Assembly (NCBI RefSeq): GCF_023544665.1
Contig: NZ_JAMJFL010000010.1
Coordinates: forward strand, 186,001-250,000
DNA: 64,000 nucleotides
Direction: 5' to 3'
From: Streptomyces sp. YS415
Lineage (GTDB): Bacteria; Actinomycetota; Actinomycetes; Streptomycetales; Streptomycetaceae
Shown: piece by piece, positions 53,301-61,994 of the stretch
How the letters are laid out: the number at the start of each line of letters is the position of its first letter
Numbering within the stretch: position 1 is the stretch's first letter
Program-made: the position numbers and the translations under genes
Notes under the pieces: model-generated
What the model was told of the DNA's origin: nothing
Database searches by the model: none
What the model saw: only the letters and a program-made list of their open reading frames with translations

Positions 53301-54040
53301 TCGCGCAGCGCCCACCCCGTCAGCAGCGCCGCCCGCCGCAGCGCCTCCGGCGGCGAGCCCGGCGCCGTGGCCTCCACGAGCCGGTCCCACAGATCGTCCC
53401 CCGACCGCCCGGTCAGCCGAGCCCGCAGAGCATCCACGATCCCGGACCCGAGCGACACGGGTCCCACCGCCTCACGCCCTCCGGCGTCGACAGGCGCCGA
53501 CCCCGCCGAAACGCGCCCCCCTGGGGCGACGACCCCCGACGCCCCCGAACCGGGCCCCTCCGGACCCACGGCCGCCGGTCCCGGCGTATCGCGCCCCCCG
53601 GCGTCGACGGCCGCCGGTCCCACCTCACCGCGTCCCTCAGGGCCGACGGCCGCCGGCCCCACCGCGCCCCGCCCCCCTCCCCACGCCCGGTCGGCCAGGG
53701 GCAGGTCGCAGGCCACGGCCGGGATTCCCCGCCGTGCCGCCCAGCGCACCGCGGCCAGCTCGGGGGAGAAGTCGGCGAACGGGTAGAACGCCGGTCCGCC
53801 GCACCCGTCCGGCGGCGCGGCCGCCAGCGCGACCGGTGCGCGGGTCTCCTCGTGGCCCAGCCACGGCAGCCACTCCTGCATCTCGGCGGGGAGTTCGACG
53901 AGCACGACGTCCGGCCTGGCCGCGTCCAGCAGGGCGGGCACGGCCGCTGCCAGGGACGGCGCATGGTGCCGTACGCCGATGAGGTACGGCCCCGCCGGGT
54001 CGGTCAGGGCCGCCACGGCCTCGTCGGGGGACAAGGGCAT
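50366..54040 (-). CDS. DUF5682-VWA fusion protein
   Basis: This 1224-residue protein opens with DUF5682-type sequence (PYLIGVRHHAPSLAAAVPALLDAARPDVVLVELP, about 18-51), which may be related to EreA/ChaN-like enzymes. A collagen-like low-complexity insert (VGPAAVGPEG, residues about 121-200) interrupts it. A long helical middle follows, and the last 163 residues are a von Willebrand A domain with MIDAS Asp1069-x-Ser1071-x-Ser1073, Thr1128 and Asp1154. In E. coli the two parts are separate (YehM and YehP). It begins 5 bp after the MoxR stop and overlaps the SWIM gene. VWA and MoxR proteins typically work together in metal insertion or complex assembly. Confidence 0.88.
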   Translation of the reverse strand: MPLSPDEAVAALTDPAGPYLIGVRHHAPSLAAAVPALLDAARPDVVLVELPAEMQEWLPWLGHEETRAPVALAAAPPDGCGGPAFYPFADFSPELAAVRWAARRGIPAVACDLPLADRAWGGGRGAVGPAAVGPEGRGEVGPAAVDAGGRDTPGPAAVGPEGPGSGASGVVAPGGRVSAGSAPVDAGGREAVGPVSLGSGIVDALRARLTGRSGDDLWDRLVEATAPGSPPEALRRAALLTGWALREDAAASGGVPELDLRRERWMRARLAAATAGGERAALVVGAFHAPALTAGEPAPEPETPVAGGSWITSLIPYTYALLDERSGYPAGIRDPEWQHLVLRAAGDPAALEEALTRAAVEVCAALRSLGHPSGPADAREISRLAGDLARLRGLPAAGRGELAEAVQTVLAQGEPYGRGRAVALAMERVLVGTRTGRPAPGAPRSGLAPAVESEVTALGLPGPDTAGAPRDLRLDPLRSDLDRRRELLLRRLTVCGVPYGHAQDVAGTGGAEALTSRWEVRWTPATAAMLTAAGVRGVTAAQAAEGVLRERRRVERNEGGSTAEQTLRGLREAAECGLPALADERLADVADVLPHSGTLPELLAALALADRLRAGHIPGLGADEDRTARATAVAELLTSAAVRQVDGLTGSEDPADAHALLELAHRADELGGIRLADALARLAADGSPLMRGAAGAVRVLLGHEAPGALGGRIASWVDSATGPESRSDLTARLTGVLTAAGPLLESASASLNPLLNRVVELSDRAFLDRLPALRGGFDTLSPAARERLLSAVEDRLGGTAGVTDTGAVNPAALAAWTRADLAARAGLEGLGLLPAPRALPAAPEEPGPAPVLKDHRLSPADRWRLVLGRRSDQLPRSAAGLATALDELYGTGRGEGSRGGLPGASGRGGGREAPYPGVREWSEELAALFGPGIREEVLAAAAASGRTDVLAELDPERARPSVDLLRTVLRHAGGLPEARLAALRPLVRRLVDALTRELATRLRPALHGTTLPRPGRRPGGGLDLPRTLRANLAAAQRGPDGRIVVVPERPVFRTRAKRAADWRLILVTDVSGSMEASTVWAALTASVLAGVPTLSTHFLAFSTEVIDLTGHVDDPLSLLLEVSVGGGTHIAAGLRHARELVTVPSRTLVVVVSDFEEGYPLGGLLAEVRALVGAGCQVLGCASLDDAGRPRYSTGVAGQLVAAGMPVAALSPLELARWVGEKIA

Positions 54041-54045
54041 GGCCG

Positions 54046-55215
54046 TCAGCCCTCCAGTACCGTGCGCAGGTCCCACAGGGTGCGCCAGGTGGCGGAGCCC
54101 TGCTCGGCGCGCCGCCGGACCGGGCCGTCCCAGTAGCCGCGCAGCCGGGCCGCGTCGGCGGGGTCGTCCTTGCGGACCACACCGAGCAGATGGCCCGGCA
54201 GGAGCCCGAGCACATCGCGGTCGCCCGGGAAGTACGCCGCCGCGAGACCCAGCGCGCCCGCCACCGACACCGCCTCCGCGGTGCTCATCACGGTGGACGG
54301 CCGCTCCACCTCCCAGCCCTCCGCCGACCGGCCCTCCCGCAGGTCCCGGAACGCGGTCACCAGGGCCTCCAGCACCGCGTCGTCGACCTGGAAGGCCGCG
54401 CCCGCCCGCTCCACGGAGGCCCGCGCCTGGCTGCGCACCAGCGCGGTCTCGGCGTCGAGGTCCGCGATGGGGCCGACCGTCTCGAAGTTGAAGCGGCGCT
54501 TGAGCGCGGCGGACATCTCGGAGACGCCCCGGTCGCGCAGGTTGGCGGTGGCGATGAGGTTGAAGCCGGGCGCGGCATGCGCCAACGAGTCCTCGCCGCC
54601 CGCCAGTTCGGGGACCGCGATACGCCGCTCGGAGAGCAGGGAGACCAGCGCGTCCTGCACCTCCGGCAGGCAGCGGGTGACCTCCTCGACCCGGGCTATG
54701 GCGCCCCGGGACATGGCGGTGAGCACGGGCGAGGGCACCAGCGCCTGCCGGCTGGGGCCCTGGGCCAGCAGCAAGGCGTAGTTCCAGCCGTACTTGAGCT
54801 GGTCCTCCGTGGTGCCCGCGGTGCCCTGCACGACCAGGCCGCTGGTGCCGCACACGGCGGCCGACAGCAGCTCGGAGAGCATGGACTTGGCGGTGCCGGG
54901 CTCGCCGACCAGCAGCAGCCCGCGTTCGCCCGCGAGCGTGACGACACACCGCTCGACCAGCGCCCGGTCACCGACGAACTTGGCCGACACCGTCAGGCGC
55001 CGCGGCACGCCGTCCGGCGCCTCGGCGGTGTCGGGCAGCTTCAGCGCCTGGCCGCCGCTGCCCATGACGAACGTGACGACGGCCCGGGGCGTGAGGTGCC
55101 ACGCGGGCGGGCGCGGCCCGTCGTCGTACGCGGCGAGGAACGCCAGCTCGGTGGCGTGCAGTTCCTCGGGCGGGACGATCTGGCGGGTCGGGGCGGAGGG
55201 CTGGGTGGTGGTCAT
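54046..55215 (-). CDS. MoxR-type AAA+ ATPase (YehL-like)
   Basis: This 389-residue protein has Walker A GEPGTAKS (104-111), the Walker B/linker region AIARVEEVTRCLPEVQDALVSLLSERRIAVPE, sensor 1 FNLIATANLRDRG and the arginine-finger region SAALKRRFNFETVGPI. VEEVTR in place of the usual DEINR is, as I recall, also seen in YehL relatives. It should remodel a partner protein using ATP, most likely with the VWA protein encoded next. It is preceded by a 52-bp gap after the large MolR-like gene. Confidence 0.92.
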   Translation of the reverse strand: MTTTQPSAPTRQIVPPEELHATELAFLAAYDDGPRPPAWHLTPRAVVTFVMGSGGQALKLPDTAEAPDGVPRRLTVSAKFVGDRALVERCVVTLAGERGLLLVGEPGTAKSMLSELLSAAVCGTSGLVVQGTAGTTEDQLKYGWNYALLLAQGPSRQALVPSPVLTAMSRGAIARVEEVTRCLPEVQDALVSLLSERRIAVPELAGGEDSLAHAAPGFNLIATANLRDRGVSEMSAALKRRFNFETVGPIADLDAETALVRSQARASVERAGAAFQVDDAVLEALVTAFRDLREGRSAEGWEVERPSTVMSTAEAVSVAGALGLAAAYFPGDRDVLGLLPGHLLGVVRKDDPADAARLRGYWDGPVRRRAEQGSATWRTLWDLRTVLEG

Positions 55216-55267
55216 CGGCGGCGGTTCTTCCGGTCGGCGGGCGTGCGGGTGGCCTGGTGGGGGTGCG

Positions 55268-58200
55268 TCATCGGCGGCGTCCCCTCCGCGTGATCAGTTC
55301 CTCGTACGCCGGTGCGTCGCCGTCGCGGGCCCTTTCCCAGGCGCGGGCGAACAGTTCGGGCAGCGGGAGGTGCGGGACGGCGCGCACTCGCTCGGATATC
55401 GGGTAGAGGCCCTCCTTCCAGCTCTCCACCGGCAGCGCGGGGCCCTTGAGGTCGCGCCAGCCGCCGGGCAGGAAGAGGGCGCGCCCGGCGCGCGGCCGCT
55501 TGGCCTCGACGACCAGGTCGGTCGCCGCGAGTTCCGCGCGCCCCTTCTTCAGGCGGGCGGGCTTCCAGCCGGTCCAGCGGGCGCAGTTGCGGTCCGTCGG
55601 GTCGGGCAGGGCGAGCAGCTGGAGGTAGAGCGCCGCCGCGTCCTCGCTCAGGCCATGGGCCGCGGCGACCTCCGTGACCAGGTCCGGCACGCTGACCACG
55701 GGGTTCTGGGCAGGCCCGGCCGGGCCGTCGGCGGTGACGGCCCGGGCGAGGTCGTCGCCGAGGAGCGCCCGCAACCACCCCAGGGCCAGGCCGCGTTGGG
55801 GTCCGATCAGCCCTTCCAGGAGGCCGAACACGGAGTCGTCCGGCCCGGCCAGGCCCGCGGGGCGGACCAGGGTGATCTCGTGGTCGCCGTGCCAGGGGCG
55901 CAGCACCAGCGCCTCCCCGACACGGGTCAGGCCCTGCGCGTCGGCGCCGCCTGTCTCCGGGAGGCCGTACGCCTTGCGCACCTCCACGGCCGTGGGGCCG
56001 CCCTTCTCCGTCCACTCGACGCCGAGTGGGATCACCAGTTCCGGGTCGGCGAACCGGCGGCGCAGCGCGGCGAGACTCTCCGGGAGAAGCGGGCGCAGGG
56101 GGTGCCCGTAGGGGAGGGCGTAGGCGAGCGAGGCGAGGGCGGCGACGGCGCTGCCCAGGTCGTGGTGGCTGGGCAGGGCGGACGGGTCGTCCGGGACCCA
56201 GTTGCCGTCCTTGTCGGGGCGCAGTGGCGTGGTCCGGCTGATCCAGGGGGTGCGCCCGGAGTTGAGGACCACCTCGGCGGAGCCGGCGGCGGGCAGTCCG
56301 GCGAGGTCTGCCGCAAGTTCCTCGGGCACCCGGACGACGGAGCCCAGCCGCTCGGCCCACACCCGGCCCGCGGCCGCCAGATCCGGTCCGGTCGACCACA
56401 GGTCGGCGGGGTCGGCGGGCAGCAGGGCGCCGAGCAGCGCCGTGCGGTCCTGCGCCGAGAGCGAGCCGAGCATGCCGTTCGCCTGGTCCATCTGGCGCGG
56501 CTTCAGGCCCATGACGGCGAGTGTCTGTGTGTCGTGATCGCGCGGCTGGGCGGCCAGCAGCACGGTCGCCTGGAGGGGGCCGACCCCGCCCCGGGTCACG
56601 GCGGCGAACGCCTCGGGCGCCTCGGCCCGCCAGGGAGCCGCGCCCTTGTCCCGGATCAGCCGGGCGACGGCGGCCAGTCCGTCGGCGGGGAACGCCTGGC
56701 CGTGCCGGGTCTCCCTCTCCAGGGTGAAGTGGGCGATCGCGCCGAACCGGCCGGACGGATCGTGGTCGAGGGCCAGCCAGTTCACCCGCCCGCGCGCGGT
56801 GTCGACGGTCTGGCAGCCGAGGACGACGACGGTACGGCCGTCGCGGCGCAGCACCTGGCCGATGCGGTGCTGGTTGTCGCGCGGCTCGCCCAGCACGACC
56901 TCGCGCAGGCTGTCCCCGGGTGCGGCGAGCGGACCTTCGGCGAGGGCCTCGAACAGCAGCAGCAGCGCCTCGCGTTGGGCCTCCGACACCGTCGGCAGGG
57001 CGGCCCGGTAGGCGAGCGGCCGCAGCACACCGAGCAGCGACGGCCAGATCATGCCGATGGCGGGGATCGTGTGCTCGTCACTGCTCCAGCCGTCGCCGAG
57101 CGGGGCCGGCCGGCCGGGCTCGGCGGACAGCGGCTTGCCGTCGGCGGGCCGCCCGGACAGGACGTGGTTCACCGCGCGGATCTGGCGCAGCGCGGTCCAC
57201 TGGTGCTCGCTGCCCCAGCCTCCCCACAGTCCGGTGATGCCGCCGGTGGCGCTGTTCAGCGTCCGGTCGTCGCCGTGCTCGGGGCGGTAGTCCGCGAACA
57301 TGCCCTCGATGCGGCGGCGGTCCGGACGGGCCCGCTCCACGGGCGGGGCGGCGAGGGCGGCGGCCGATTCGGTGAGCCGGAGCGCCACGCGGACCAGGGC
57401 GGCCACGCCGATGAGCAGCCGCTCGTCGGTGAACTCGGGCAGCTCCGACGCGAGGGCCCGCAGCAGGACTTCGTCGACGGAGGGAAGCTTGCCGCGGGCC
57501 TCGGCGTCAGCGGCCGCCGCGACCTGCGCCCGGTGCTCCGCCAGGGCGGCCGTGCCGGTCCGCAGCAGGTCGGCGGCCCGCTCGTCGCTCAGGGCGCGCA
57601 GGACCGCCGACGCCCGCTCGTCACGGGGGCGCAGGGCGTGCCAGAACGCCACCGGAGGAACGTACCGGCTGCCGGCGGCGAACTCGCTGCCCCGCTCGCC
57701 CACCGTCACTCGGCCGAGCAAGCCGCCGTCGGGGCCGTCGTCGGCCGCGAACAGACCGATCTGCCCGTCCGCCATCGCGACGACGGGCGCGGCGCCCCCG
57801 GGCAGCCGCAGGCAGCCCAGCGGAACGCCGCGGGTGCGGCGCAGGACCGCGGTCCGGCCGTCCGGTGTGCCGGCGGTCGTCATCGCCTCGCCGCCCGTCC
57901 CCGCGGTGCGCACCCAGCGGCCCAGGACCGTGCCGTCGGTGCCGAACGGGCTCTGTTCGAGCCCCGGTTGCAGGGGCAGGACCTCGCACAGGAGGTGTTC
58001 GAGCCGGGCGTCCTCCCGGATGGCGGACCGCAGGAAGGCGGGCAGCGAGGCACGCCCGTGCGTGCCGGTCGCCGGGTCGTACTCCAGCCACAGCTCCTGC
58101 CGCCCCTGCCGGCCCTCACGCCAGCAGGTGGTGCCGTCGCCGATGACGGCTCGGCTCGCGGGCAGGACGGTGTCGCCGGAGTGCAGGGTGCGCCCGCCGG

Positions 58201-60232
58201 TGGCCCGGCCGCCCCCGGGCAGCGGGATGGAGGGGTGACCGATGTGACGGCCGTACCCGTAGCCGAACTGCTCACCGCTCAGGGGGAACACCTCGGACGG
58301 CCGGGCGGACCAGTAGCCGACCTGCTTGCCCTCCTGATGCCACATCACCAGCAGCTCGCCGTCGGTGTAGCGGAACTGCGGGCGGCTCCAGCGGTCCAGC
58401 TCGACGGGCAGTCGCAGATCGTGGTCGAGCAGTACCTTCTCCGGTCCGACGACGACCGCCTTGTGCCCCCGCGACAGGATCAGCGCGGGCCACGCCTCGC
58501 AGACCGCCAGCTCGTCGTGGTGGCCTTTGCCGCGGGTCTCCGTGTCGAGCAGCCGCAGGCCCTCCTCCAGGGCGGGCCAGCCCAGTTCGTCCAGGATGCC
58601 CGCGCGCAGGGTGCGGGCCAGCACCGGCGCGATGTCGTGGGCGGTGACCCGGGCGACCGCCTCGGCGTGGACCCGGGCGGCCACCGGACGGAAGGGCTGC
58701 ATCCGCCCCAGCGCCGTGCGGGCCGCGGGCAGGCCGGCCGCCGCGGTGAACTCGTCGGCCGAGTCGGCGAGCCAGTCGCGCAGCACCTCGCCCAGTACGG
58801 GATGCCCGGCCAGCGGTTCCTGCAGGGCGGACAGGGAATGGTCGCGGCTCAGGGTGCCGATCGCCTCGTAGAGCAGCCGCCGCAGCCGGGGGTCCGCGGC
58901 GCTGGCCGTCAGGTCGCGGCGGCCGGCGCGCTCGTCGCGCAGCCACCGGTCGAGCCCCAGGTGGACAGGGGTCTCCTCGTCCGGCATCGCCAGCGGCACG
59001 TGCTGCTCCGCGCACAGGTCGAGGAGGTCCGGGTCGGCACCGGCGTGCCAGCGGCCGGTGAACAGGTCGACCGGCCGGCAATCGGCGCGCAGCCGCTCCG
59101 CCATGCGCGCGACCAGCGCGAGCGTGGCGGGGGAGCGCCAGGAGACCGAGGCGCCGTGCTTGCGGTGACTCGCCCAGCGGCCGAGCCAGTCCGCCGAGTC
59201 GACCTCGCCCGCCGCTTCGGTGTCCTCGCCGGTCAGCAGCCGGTCGGCGCCGGTCTCCGCGAGCAGTGCCAGCCAGAACTCATCGTCCTCGACACCGCGG
59301 CCGAGACCGCTCGGCATGATCTCCAGCAGCCGCACGCGCACGGCCGGGCGCTGGTCGGCGAGGACGGTCAGGGTGGCCCGGTAGGTGTTCCAGAAGGAGG
59401 CCGGCGCCCGTACGGCGGCCGGGGAGGCGATCAGGTCGGCGACCAGCTCGCACTCCTCGGTGACCCGGGAGAGTCCGGCCGCCTTGATCAGGCTCCGGGC
59501 GTCCTGCGGCAGCGAGGCGTACGGCGGCATGCCGGCCGCGCAGCGCTCCACCGTCAGCTGCCGGTACTGCGCCCATGCCTCCCGCGGGTCCAGACGCCGG
59601 GCGAGGTCCTTCACATGCTCCTTGAGCGCCTTGACGGTCAGCGCCCCGGCGAAGGCGAACTCCAGGAACACCGCCCGCTGCCGGTCCTCGTCCACCGCGA
59701 GCGCGTGCACCCGCTCGGCCTCGCGCGCCTTGCCGAAGAAGGCCGCCGCGTAGGTCGTGTTCTCGTGCTGCAGGAAGATCCGCGCCGCCTGCTCGTAGAA
59801 CGTCGGCAGGAAGTGCGGGACGGCCCGGCCGAGCCGCTCGCCGAGCTCCTCGAAGCCCTCCTTGGCGGTGCCGGGGCGGGACTTGGCCTGGCGGGCGAGC
59901 CGTTCGACGTCCTTGACCAGGGCCAGCGCGTGGTGGCCGTTGGCCGGGTCGTGGACCAGCGCCCAGGCGGGGAAGCCGAGTGTCTCGCGGCGCACCTGGC
60001 CGATCTCGGGCGCCTGGGGCTCGCGGGCCAGCCCGAGGAACTCCAGGGCCAGGTCCTCGGCCTCGCCGAGGGTGCCCGGCACCAGCCGGACCACGTGCCG
60101 GTCGTCCAGGGCGGGGTGGGTGTACGTGCGGACGGTGAGGGTGTCCGCGTCCTCGCGGGTGGTGGTGCCCGGCGGCAGGACGGCGCCCGCCTCCAGCAGC
60201 GCGGCCGCGGTGGTCTCGTCGTACGTGCTCAT
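55268..60232 (-). CDS. Very large MolR/YehI-like protein
   Basis: This 1654-residue cytoplasmic protein has no signal or membrane segment. It is largely helical, with repeated Leu/Ala/Arg-rich segments suggestive of HEAT-like scaffolds (LEEGLRLLDTETRGKGHHDELAVCEAWPAL, LSRDHSLSALQEPLAGHPVLGEVLRDWLADSADEF) and beta-rich inserts. The C-terminus (GWKPARLKKG, LFLPGGWRDLKGPALPVESWK) recalls E. coli YehI (MolR), an uncharacterised WGR/DUF4132 protein. The name molybdate regulator is not supported here. The ATG overlaps the stop of the short DUF4132 gene upstream. Likely the scaffold or substrate of the MoxR-VWA machine; this is inference. Confidence 0.8.
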   Translation of the reverse strand: MSTYDETTAAALLEAGAVLPPGTTTREDADTLTVRTYTHPALDDRHVVRLVPGTLGEAEDLALEFLGLAREPQAPEIGQVRRETLGFPAWALVHDPANGHHALALVKDVERLARQAKSRPGTAKEGFEELGERLGRAVPHFLPTFYEQAARIFLQHENTTYAAAFFGKAREAERVHALAVDEDRQRAVFLEFAFAGALTVKALKEHVKDLARRLDPREAWAQYRQLTVERCAAGMPPYASLPQDARSLIKAAGLSRVTEECELVADLIASPAAVRAPASFWNTYRATLTVLADQRPAVRVRLLEIMPSGLGRGVEDDEFWLALLAETGADRLLTGEDTEAAGEVDSADWLGRWASHRKHGASVSWRSPATLALVARMAERLRADCRPVDLFTGRWHAGADPDLLDLCAEQHVPLAMPDEETPVHLGLDRWLRDERAGRRDLTASAADPRLRRLLYEAIGTLSRDHSLSALQEPLAGHPVLGEVLRDWLADSADEFTAAAGLPAARTALGRMQPFRPVAARVHAEAVARVTAHDIAPVLARTLRAGILDELGWPALEEGLRLLDTETRGKGHHDELAVCEAWPALILSRGHKAVVVGPEKVLLDHDLRLPVELDRWSRPQFRYTDGELLVMWHQEGKQVGYWSARPSEVFPLSGEQFGYGYGRHIGHPSIPLPGGGRATGGRTLHSGDTVLPASRAVIGDGTTCWREGRQGRQELWLEYDPATGTHGRASLPAFLRSAIREDARLEHLLCEVLPLQPGLEQSPFGTDGTVLGRWVRTAGTGGEAMTTAGTPDGRTAVLRRTRGVPLGCLRLPGGAAPVVAMADGQIGLFAADDGPDGGLLGRVTVGERGSEFAAGSRYVPPVAFWHALRPRDERASAVLRALSDERAADLLRTGTAALAEHRAQVAAAADAEARGKLPSVDEVLLRALASELPEFTDERLLIGVAALVRVALRLTESAAALAAPPVERARPDRRRIEGMFADYRPEHGDDRTLNSATGGITGLWGGWGSEHQWTALRQIRAVNHVLSGRPADGKPLSAEPGRPAPLGDGWSSDEHTIPAIGMIWPSLLGVLRPLAYRAALPTVSEAQREALLLLFEALAEGPLAAPGDSLREVVLGEPRDNQHRIGQVLRRDGRTVVVLGCQTVDTARGRVNWLALDHDPSGRFGAIAHFTLERETRHGQAFPADGLAAVARLIRDKGAAPWRAEAPEAFAAVTRGGVGPLQATVLLAAQPRDHDTQTLAVMGLKPRQMDQANGMLGSLSAQDRTALLGALLPADPADLWSTGPDLAAAGRVWAERLGSVVRVPEELAADLAGLPAAGSAEVVLNSGRTPWISRTTPLRPDKDGNWVPDDPSALPSHHDLGSAVAALASLAYALPYGHPLRPLLPESLAALRRRFADPELVIPLGVEWTEKGGPTAVEVRKAYGLPETGGADAQGLTRVGEALVLRPWHGDHEITLVRPAGLAGPDDSVFGLLEGLIGPQRGLALGWLRALLGDDLARAVTADGPAGPAQNPVVSVPDLVTEVAAAHGLSEDAAALYLQLLALPDPTDRNCARWTGWKPARLKKGRAELAATDLVVEAKRPRAGRALFLPGGWRDLKGPALPVESWKEGLYPISERVRAVPHLPLPELFARAWERARDGDAPAYEELITRRGRRR

Positions 60233-61083
60233 GCGGCCTTCTCCTCGTCCTCGATGTCGCGCCCGGCGTACAGCGCGGCCGCCATGCGCATCCCCTCCGA
60301 CCAGGCCACCGGCCCGACCTGACCTAGTCTCAGCACCTTGCCGCTGCTGTCGGTCCAGGTCAGCGGGCCGGTCTCGGTCTCGAAGTAGCTGTCGTAGTCG
60401 CCGATCCAGACCCGGGCCTCGAGCGCGCGGCCGTCCTCGCGCAGCGAGCAGACGGCGTCGCCGCCGCGGACGCGGTAGCCGAGCTGGGTGGCCCTGCCGT
60501 GCAGGAACCGCAGCTCCTTGAAGGCCCCGCCCGCGTAGTCCTCGACGGCCGTGGACGCGGGGTCGAGACCGTCCGGGCGGTGCCACACCTCGCGGAAGAG
60601 CTGCTGGGCCCGCTGCTCGACGCCGAGTTCGACGGCGAATTCCCGCAGATCCTCCAGGTCGTCCAGGAGCACCGGGTGCGGGACGCGGACGAGTTCGGGG
60701 CTGATGCGCACGGTGTCGCCGTCGAGGTCGACGAGCCCGAGTCCGCGGTCCGGGTCGGCGTCCCGGAGGAAGCCGGCGACCGCGCCGTCCGGCCCGGTGA
60801 CCACGAGGTCGCGCAGGGCGTGCTGCCAGGCCGGGTCGGGCCACACCCCGGTGACGACGGCGAGCGGCACCGGAAGCGAGCGCACCATCCACCGCTCGAC
60901 GTCGGTCAGGCACTGCCGTTCGTGCCGCTCCAGCCACTCGGCGAGCTGACGCAGCCCCACCACCGCGGGATCGTCCGCGAGTTTGGCCGGCACCGACTTC
61001 AGCCGCCGTCCGGCCGCGTTGCGGCAAACGACCTTCCCCGCGTCCAGCGCGACCTCGTAGTCGCCGGCCGTCACCCACCCCAC
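60229..61083 (-). CDS. Short DUF4132-domain protein, first gene of the yeh-like operon
   Basis: This 284-residue protein matches the DUF4132 core seen in MolR proteins: a VERWMVRSLPVPLAVVTG start, LRDLVVTGPDGAVAGFLRDADPDRGLGLVDLDGDTVRI, HPVLLDDLEDLREFAVELGVEQRAQQLFREVWHRP, and the end LRLGQVGPVAWSEGMRMAAALYA. I chose the GTG at 61083, which has GGGGAGG five bases upstream; an in-frame TTG at 61110 has none. In E. coli this region is part of one large protein, so here it appears split off as a separate subunit. Its stop overlaps the next start (ATGA). Confidence 0.8.
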   Translation of the reverse strand: MGWVTAGDYEVALDAGKVVCRNAAGRRLKSVPAKLADDPAVVGLRQLAEWLERHERQCLTDVERWMVRSLPVPLAVVTGVWPDPAWQHALRDLVVTGPDGAVAGFLRDADPDRGLGLVDLDGDTVRISPELVRVPHPVLLDDLEDLREFAVELGVEQRAQQLFREVWHRPDGLDPASTAVEDYAGGAFKELRFLHGRATQLGYRVRGGDAVCSLREDGRALEARVWIGDYDSYFETETGPLTWTDSSGKVLRLGQVGPVAWSEGMRMAAALYAGRDIEDEEKAA

Positions 61084-61303
61084 AGGTGCCTCCCCGCACT
61101 CAGTGATCAAGTGACGGGAACTCTAGGCGAGGCCACTGACAACGCCCCTTCCGGGCCCTTCGGCCCGGCTCCCGGTCCACGGCACCGGCCGGCGCGGGCA
61201 GAACGGCCGGATGAACCGGGCAGTGCACCGGCTCCCCCGTCTCTCCACGGCAGGCCGGTTGCCCGGCCGGATCCGAGGAACCCGGACAGCGGAGGCGATG
61301 GCG
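61084..61303. promoter_or_regulatory. Divergent promoter region of the yeh-like operon and the hydrolase gene
   Basis: This 220-bp spacer lies between divergent starts and has no convincing gene. It must carry the only obvious promoter for the 12.7-kb minus-strand operon. No strong palindrome was found. Confidence 0.45.
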
Positions 61304-61966
61304 ATGATCTCCCACTCGGTCGTGGTGCCCGCCGGACCGGGCATCGAACTGGCGGGCGACCTGGTCCTGCCGGACGCCCCGCGCGCGGTGGTGCTGTTCG
61401 CGCACGGCAGCGGCAGCTCCCGGCACAGCCCCCGCAACCGGCAGGTGGCCGCCGCACTGCGGACGGCCGCGCTCGGCACGCTGCTGATGGACCTGCTCAG
61501 CGAGGAGGAGGAAGAGCGGGACGAGGTCACCCGCGAGCACCGCTTCGACCTTCCACTGCTGGGCGGGCGGCTGGTGGCGGCGATCGACTGGCTGGCGGAG
61601 CGGGACGACACCCGCGGGCTGCTGGTCGCCCTCTTCGGTGCCAGTACCGGGGCGGGCGCCGCCCTGATGGCCGCCGCCGAGCGTCCCGCGCGCGTGCTGA
61701 CCGTGGTCTCCCGCGGCGGACGGCCCGACCTGGCCGAGGACGCCCTGGACGCCGTACGCGCGCCCGTGCTGCTGATCGTGGGCGGGCGGGACCGGGAGGT
61801 GCTGCGGCTCAACGAGGAGGCGGCGCGGCGGCTGCGGGTGCCCTGCACGCTGCATGTCGTGCCCGGGGCGACGCACCTGTTCGAGGAGCCCGGCGCGCTG
61901 GACGAGGTCGCCGACGCGGCCCGGCAGTGGTGCGCCGACCACGTCCGGGCCTCCGCGGGGGACTGA
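61304..61966 (+). CDS. Dienelactone-hydrolase-like alpha/beta hydrolase
   Basis: This 220-residue protein has GDLVLPDAPRAVVLFAHGSGSSRHSPRNRQVAAAL (oxyanion and N-terminal segment), nucleophile elbow GASTGAG (Ser), Asp in LLIVGGRDREVL and catalytic His in PGATHLFEEPG. Size and motifs fit the dienelactone hydrolase/phosphoribosyltransferase-linked hydrolase family. The start MISHSV has GGAGG eight bases upstream. The next gene (PolX) begins 28 bp later, so co-transcription is likely. Substrate unknown. Confidence 0.87.
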   Translation: MISHSVVVPAGPGIELAGDLVLPDAPRAVVLFAHGSGSSRHSPRNRQVAAALRTAALGTLLMDLLSEEEEERDEVTREHRFDLPLLGGRLVAAIDWLAERDDTRGLLVALFGASTGAGAALMAAAERPARVLTVVSRGGRPDLAEDALDAVRAPVLLIVGGRDREVLRLNEEAARRLRVPCTLHVVPGATHLFEEPGALDEVADAARQWCADHVRASAGD

Positions 61967-61994
61967 ACCCGTGCCGCGTGCCTACCCTGAACAT

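Noticed and set aside
55268..60232. Molybdate regulator function implied by the name MolR
   Set aside because: No DNA-binding domain or molybdate gene nearby; the name is historical and I know of no support for it.
54794..60322. 1842-codon plus-strand open frame
   Set aside because: Antisense of the MolR-like and MoxR genes, whose proteins have real motifs.
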